This document shows, in pieces, positions 6,326 to 9,209 of a DNA stretch of 9,209 nt (within the stretch, counting starts at the first letter, position 1; each line of letters opens with the position of its first letter). Location of the stretch: positions 1 to 9,209 of the forward strand of contig JAHBAN010000138.1 in the NCBI GenBank assembly GCA_018500075.1, in the 5' to 3' direction. The notes under the pieces were generated by a model. The model saw only the letters and a program-made list of their open reading frames with translations. It was not told where the DNA came from and ran no database searches. The position numbers were made by a program, and so were the translations under genes. This stretch comes from Flavobacteriia bacterium. Lineage in GTDB: Bacteria; Bacteroidota; Bacteroidia; Flavobacteriales; Flavobacteriaceae.

Positions 6326-6766
6326 ATGGATTTGGAAACCGTCAGCGCAGAAGACTTCGGTGCCTCTCTCAAAGGGTTCGGCCTCAATCTTCTGGTCCCC
6401 GATGTGAAGCGCACGGCTGCCTTTTTAGAGACTGTCTTTGCCATGACGGCCCACCGCCTCTCCGCCGATTTCGCCATCCTGTCCCAAGGCGACACTCTCC
6501 TCCAGTTGCACGCCGACAGCACCTATCACTCCAATCCGCTGCTTGGCCTTCTGCCCGAAACCCCGCCGCGCGGCGCGGGCCTTGAAATCCGCCTCTACGA
6601 ATGCGACCCCGACGCGGCCGCCGCCCGATGCAACGCCGCAGGCGGCACGCTCCTGCAAGCCCCGACAAACAAGCCCCACGGGTTGCGCGAAGCCTATATC
6701 CTCTGTCAGGATGGCTACGCATGGGTGCCCTCCCGCCCCCTCACATCAGAAGAGACCAAACCATGA
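6326..6766 (+). CDS. VOC-superfamily (glyoxalase/dioxygenase-fold) protein
   Basis: The protein has 146 residues. The predicted strand-helix-strand pattern of a vicinal-oxygen-chelate fold is visible: GLNLLVPDVKRTAAFLETVF (19-38), then FAILSQGDTLLQLHAD (49-64), GLEIRLYECDPDAAAARCNAAGG (85-107) and EAYILCQDGYAWVPSRPL (122-139). His62 and Glu87 are plausible metal ligands. The last usual ligand position, near 124-135, does not show an obvious Glu, so a full three-ligand metal site is uncertain. Start ATG 6326 has AAGGAG six bases before it; ATG 6308 is in frame but has no binding site and would place the real one inside the gene. The stop overlaps the next start (ATGA), pointing to a two-gene operon with the aldolase-like protein. 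VOC proteins include glyoxalases, epimerases and resistance proteins; the substrate here is unknown. Confidence 0.85.
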   Translation: MDLETVSAEDFGASLKGFGLNLLVPDVKRTAAFLETVFAMTAHRLSADFAILSQGDTLLQLHADSTYHSNPLLGLLPETPPRGAGLEIRLYECDPDAAAARCNAAGGTLLQAPTNKPHGLREAYILCQDGYAWVPSRPLTSEETKP

Positions 6767-7506
6767 GCGCCCCAAACATGACCCATTGGCAAGAGCGCGT
6801 CGATCTCGCCGCCGCCTTTCGCTGGACCGCCCGCCTCAATATGCACGAAGGCGTCGCCAATCACTTCAGCCTTGCGGTCAATGACACAGGCACGCGCTTT
6901 CTGATGAACCCGAACCAGATGCATTTCTCCCGTGTGAAAGCCTCTGATATGCTCGAAATCGACGCCAACGACCCGAACACGCTCACAGGCCCGAATGCCC
7001 CTGACCCGACCGCATGGGGCCTGCATGGCGGCCTGCACCGCGCCTGCCCCCACGCCCGCTGCGCCATGCACGTGCATTCCATCCATGCCACAGTTCTCGC
7101 CGCGCTCGCCGACAGCCGCTTGCCCCCGATCGACCAGAACTGCGCAACATTTTTCAACCGCTATGTGATTGATGACCACTACGGCGGCCTCGCCTTCGAA
7201 GACGAGGGCGCACGCTGCGCCGCCCTGTTCAAGGATCCCAAACAAAAGGTGATGATCATGGGCAACCACGGCGTGCTGGTCATAGGCGCGACCGTGGCCG
7301 AAACCTTCAACCGCCTCTATTACTTCGAGCGCGCCGCAGAAACCTACATTCGCGCGCTGCAAACCGGCCAAGCCCTGCGCATCCTGCCCGACGAGATCGC
7401 CGAGAAAACCGCACAAGAGCTTGAGTCCTACCCCGAACAAGACACCCGTCACCTCGCCGAACTCAAAGCCATCCTCACCGAAGAAGGCTCGAACTACGCC
7501 TCCTGA
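6763..7506 (+). CDS. Class II aldolase/adducin-domain protein
   Basis: The protein has 247 residues, the length of one aldolase-II domain plus a short C-terminal helix region. The zinc-site pattern of L-fuculose-1-phosphate aldolase (FucA) is recognisable: HVHS (His103, His105) and GNHG (His169), matching FucA His92, His94 and His155. Aligning without gaps upstream of HxH puts Ala84 (PTAWGLH) at FucA's catalytic Glu73 (SSEWRFH). Metal binding is therefore likely, but classical aldol cleavage is doubtful. The extra His88 and His92 fit the adducin-like branch with its HxxxH pattern. The start ATG 6763 overlaps the stop of the VOC gene (ATGA) and has only a weak AGAAG ahead, so coupled translation is likely; ATG 6778 is an alternative. 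Its last 13 bases overlap the end of the convergent regulator gene. True reaction unknown. Confidence 0.9.
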   Translation: MSAPNMTHWQERVDLAAAFRWTARLNMHEGVANHFSLAVNDTGTRFLMNPNQMHFSRVKASDMLEIDANDPNTLTGPNAPDPTAWGLHGGLHRACPHARCAMHVHSIHATVLAALADSRLPPIDQNCATFFNRYVIDDHYGGLAFEDEGARCAALFKDPKQKVMIMGNHGVLVIGATVAETFNRLYYFERAAETYIRALQTGQALRILPDEIAEKTAQELESYPEQDTRHLAELKAILTEEGSNYAS

Positions 7507-8537
7507 TCCTTTTTCTTTCTGAAAATATCCTGGGGGTCTGGGGGCAAAGCCCCCAGCGGGTCGGATGCAAAGCATCCGACCCGCTCCCCCGATCGCTCGT
7601 CACTCGGCCGCAAACCAAACTCTGCCTTATAGGCCCGCGCCATTGCGCTGGCGTCCTGATAGCCCGCGCGCAATGCCACTTCCGCCATCGCCAGATCGGT
7701 CTCTTTCAAAAGCTTTTGCGCCGCCAGAAGCCGGATACGGCGATACACACTGCGCGGCGCGGCGCCCAGTTCGCGCTTCATACGGGCTTCCAGATCTTTC
7801 TGGCTGCGCCCGGTCCGGCGCGCGATGTCGCCGATCGGTAAGGGCTGCTCGATATGCTCCTGCATCAGCCGGATCGCCCGCGCCACGCTGCGCCCCCGCG
7901 CCACCGGCACATCCTGCGGCGTGGCCCCGTCAGGGCTCATAAACAAACTCGCCAGCTCAAGCCGCAAAGCCTGCCCGTGGCGCGCGCCAATCCGGTGGGT
8001 CATCACATCAAAGGCCGCCTGCGCGCCGGAACAGGTCACGCGGTCCCCGTCTTCTACAAAGCGGGCGCGCTCGACCAGCACCTCGGGGAAGGCCTCCCCA
8101 AAGCGCTCAAGCTCCTCCCAGTGAATGGTCGCGCGCCGCCCGTCCAGAAGCCCCGCATCCGCCAAAAGCCAGCTCCCCGTGTCAAACCCCGCCAGAACCG
8201 CATAGCGCTGCGCTGCCGCGCGCAGCGCCCGGCGCGTGGCCGCACTCGCATGACGGCAAAACGCGTAGCTCGGCATCACAATCAGCATATCGCCGCCCTG
8301 CCCGCTCAGCGCACCATGCGCCGCAACAGACATCCCGCTGGAGGAGGTCGCAGGCGCGCCGCCCAACGTGAGCAACCGCCAGCGATAGAGCGCGCGCCCC
8401 GCCAGCGTATTGGCCGCGCGCATCGGCTCGATCGTATTCGCAAGACACAGCCCGGAGAACGCATCAAACAACAGCACGTCAATCTGCTGCGCTGCGGCCT
8501 GCTGCACTGCGGCGGAGTGATTCTTCCAAATCTGCAT
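7494..8537 (-). CDS. GlxA-family AraC-type transcriptional regulator (DJ-1/PfpI-like sensor domain)
   Basis: The protein has 347 residues. Residues 19-185 form a DJ-1/PfpI (class I glutamine amidotransferase-like) domain, with IDVLLFDAFSGLCLANTIEPMRAAN and AGFDTGSWLLADAGLLDGRRATIHW. The nucleophile position of active members (Cys) is Asp119 here, so it probably binds a ligand rather than catalysing. Residues 218-313 hold the double helix-turn-helix of AraC regulators (LPIGDIARRTGRSQKDL and MAEVALRAGYQDASAMARAYKAEFG). Relatives such as CdhR control carnitine or amine catabolism, which would suit the divergent acyl-CoA dehydrogenase; this is inference. After the normal AraC end (about residue 316) there is an extra tail of about 30 residues, encoded by the composite repeat at 7521-7584. 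ATG 8537 has no evident ribosome binding site. Confidence 0.93.
   Translation of the reverse strand: MQIWKNHSAAVQQAAAQQIDVLLFDAFSGLCLANTIEPMRAANTLAGRALYRWRLLTLGGAPATSSSGMSVAAHGALSGQGGDMLIVMPSYAFCRHASAATRRALRAAAQRYAVLAGFDTGSWLLADAGLLDGRRATIHWEELERFGEAFPEVLVERARFVEDGDRVTCSGAQAAFDVMTHRIGARHGQALRLELASLFMSPDGATPQDVPVARGRSVARAIRLMQEHIEQPLPIGDIARRTGRSQKDLEARMKRELGAAPRSVYRRIRLLAAQKLLKETDLAMAEVALRAGYQDASAMARAYKAEFGLRPSDERSGERVGCFASDPLGALPPDPQDIFRKKKDQEA
7521..7584 (+). repeat. Composite GC-rich double-hairpin repeat, copy 2 (aldolase/regulator junction)
   Basis: This is the same architecture as copy 1 at the left edge: GAAAATATCC, TGGGGGTCTGGGGG, hairpin 1, then hairpin 2 with a TCGGAT arm. Hairpin 1 is 7538-7545 with 7549-7556 (8 bp, loop AAA). 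Hairpin 2 is 7556-7568 with 7572-7584 (13 bp, perfect, loop AAA; the two share base 7556). A T-rich stretch (7510-7520) precedes it on the plus strand. It lies 14 bases after the aldolase stop and could act as a bidirectional terminator or mRNA 3'-end stabiliser. No T-run follows the stems on either strand. On the minus strand it is translated into the regulator's tail. Confidence 0.8.
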
Positions 8538-8560
8538 GATTATGTCTAATTCCGCATGAT
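8531..8560. promoter_or_regulatory. Candidate AraC-type operator: direct repeat TC(T/C)GCATGAT x2, 20-base spacing
   Basis: TCTGCATGAT (8531-8540) and TCCGCATGAT (8551-8560) match in 9 of 10 bases and start exactly 20 bases apart, two DNA turns. AraC-family regulators often bind such direct repeats on one face of the helix. The pair lies over the regulator's own start codon and about 50 bases before the acyl-CoA dehydrogenase start, so it could serve for both autoregulation and control of that gene. Assignment is inference from position and spacing. Confidence 0.4.
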
Positions 8561-8572
8561 ACCTCTCTGCAA
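8544..8572 (-). promoter_or_regulatory. Possible promoter of the GlxA-type regulator (leaderless geometry)
   Basis: On the minus strand TTGCAG (8572-8567) and TTAGAC (8549-8544) are 17 bases apart. Transcription would begin near 8537, the first base of the start codon, which fits the lack of a ribosome binding site. The -10 match is weak (3 of 6). The pair spans one copy of the candidate operator repeat. Confidence 0.25.
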
Positions 8573-8597
8573 GCGCCCTAGACTCGGACCACCCAAG

Positions 8598-8603
8598 AAA
8601 AGG
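8598..8603 (+). promoter_or_regulatory. Ribosome binding site of the acyl-CoA dehydrogenase gene
   Basis: AAAGGA ends eight bases before ATG 8612 and fixes that start. Upstream, between 8561 and 8597, no clear -35/-10 pair could be recognised on the plus strand. Confidence 0.7.
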
Positions 8604-8611
8604 ACAGCGCC

Positions 8612-9209
8612 ATGCACTTCGCCCCGACCGAAGAACAACAGATGATCATCGACACCACCCGCGCCTTTGTCGAAAAAGAGCTTTACCCGCATGAGGCGCT
8701 CGTCGAACGCACCGGCCATCTGCCAATGGAACTGATCAAGGAGATCCAGCCCAAGGCCATGGCCGCAGGGCTTTACGCGGCCAATATGCCCGAAGAGGTC
8801 GGCGGCGCAGGTCTCGATACACTCACCTGGCTGATGTATGAAAAAGAACTCGGCCGCGCCAATTACGCGCTCCACTGGACCTGCGTGGCACGGCCCTCAA
8901 ACATCCTGCTCGCAGGCTCAGAGGAGCAGCGTGAAAAATATCTTTACCCCAGCATTCGCGGCGAGAAATGGGACTGCCTCGCCATGACAGAGCCGGGCGC
9001 AGGCTCCGATTTGCGCGGGATGAGCGCCACCGCCAAGGCAGATGGCGACGACTTTATTCTCAACGGCACAAAACACTTTATTTCTCATGCCGACATTGCC
9101 GATTTCGCGATCGTGTTCATGGCCACCGGCGAGGAAGACACCCCGCGCGGCAAGAAAAAACTGATCACTGCGTTTTTTGTCGACAAAGGCACGCCCGGCT
9201 TCACCGTGC
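8612..9209 (+). CDS. Acyl-CoA dehydrogenase, N-terminal part (runs off the window)
   Basis: The first 199 residues of an FAD-dependent acyl-CoA dehydrogenase are present; family members have about 380-410. It starts MHFAPTEEQQMI, followed by the helical N-terminal domain (roughly 5-118; MPEEVGGAGLDTLTW at 59-73). The FAD/substrate signature AMTEPGAGSDLRGM lies at 124-137 in the middle beta domain, with NGTKHFISHADIADF at 151-165. The catalytic Glu usually lies in the C-terminal domain, outside the window. The enzyme would oxidise an acyl-CoA at C2-C3 and pass electrons to ETF. It is divergent from the GlxA-type regulator (74-base gap), its likely controller. The neighbourhood would fit catabolism of a carboxylic acid or quaternary amine (for example CaiA-like), but the chain-length class cannot be told from this part. 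The gene is cut by the window edge, not broken. Confidence 0.93.
   Translation, partial: MHFAPTEEQQMIIDTTRAFVEKELYPHEALVERTGHLPMELIKEIQPKAMAAGLYAANMPEEVGGAGLDTLTWLMYEKELGRANYALHWTCVARPSNILLAGSEEQREKYLYPSIRGEKWDCLAMTEPGAGSDLRGMSATAKADGDDFILNGTKHFISHADIADFAIVFMATGEEDTPRGKKKLITAFFVDKGTPGFTV

Noticed and set aside
6715..7575. Antisense frame of 286 codons across the aldolase-like gene
   Set aside because: Gly/Val-rich mirror of a real coding region with HxH and NHG motifs on the plus strand; no ribosome binding site or family signature.
1..9209. CRISPR array, insertion sequence, phage, toxin-antitoxin or other defence genes
   Set aside because: No regularly spaced repeats, transposase, integrase, terminal inverted repeats or defence motifs were seen; base composition is even across the genes.

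Overview
The window is a piece of bacterial chromosome with about eleven tightly packed genes. It most likely comes from an alphaproteobacterium of the Rhodobacteraceae/Roseobacter group. That placement is inference. It rests on the high-GC codon use, the style of the HU, AMP nucleosidase and GlxA-type regulator proteins, and intergenic GGGGGTCTGGGGG palindromes of a kind common in that group. No mobile element, CRISPR array, rRNA, tRNA or phage gene is visible. No gap between genes exceeds about 140 bases.

Layout. Bases 1-127 hold a GC-rich composite repeat and the aroC leader. aroC (chorismate synthase, +) is followed after one base by an AEC-family permease (+). These converge, with a 6-base overlap, on a minus-strand pair: a CcdA/DsbD-like membrane electron carrier and an exported thioredoxin-fold protein with a Tat-type signal. 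Upstream on the minus strand lie an EamA-type (DMT) transporter, the DNA-binding protein HU with a clear intrinsic terminator, and AMP nucleosidase (amn). Divergent from amn is a plus-strand pair with ATGA overlap: a VOC-fold protein and a class II aldolase/adducin-domain protein. The aldolase gene converges with a minus-strand GlxA-type AraC regulator, and a second copy of the composite repeat lies at that junction. The regulator is divergent from an acyl-CoA dehydrogenase that runs off the right edge.

How the genes work together. The clearest functional pair is the CcdA-like protein plus exported thioredoxin, which together resemble a split DsbD: electrons would pass from the cytoplasm across the membrane to the periplasmic thioredoxin. 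The GlxA-type regulator probably controls the acyl-CoA dehydrogenase and itself through the 74-base divergent intergenic region, where a 10-base direct repeat lies exactly 20 bases apart. The VOC and aldolase-like genes look translationally coupled, but their substrate is unknown. The aldolase-like protein has Ala where FucA has its catalytic Glu.

The rest is mostly ordinary housekeeping and transport. I do not see a clearly new multi-gene system. The points most worth checking are the two-copy double-hairpin repeat (one copy translated into the regulator's tail), the aldolase-like active site, the split-DsbD pair with an altered cis-Pro position, and the candidate operator at 8531-8560.
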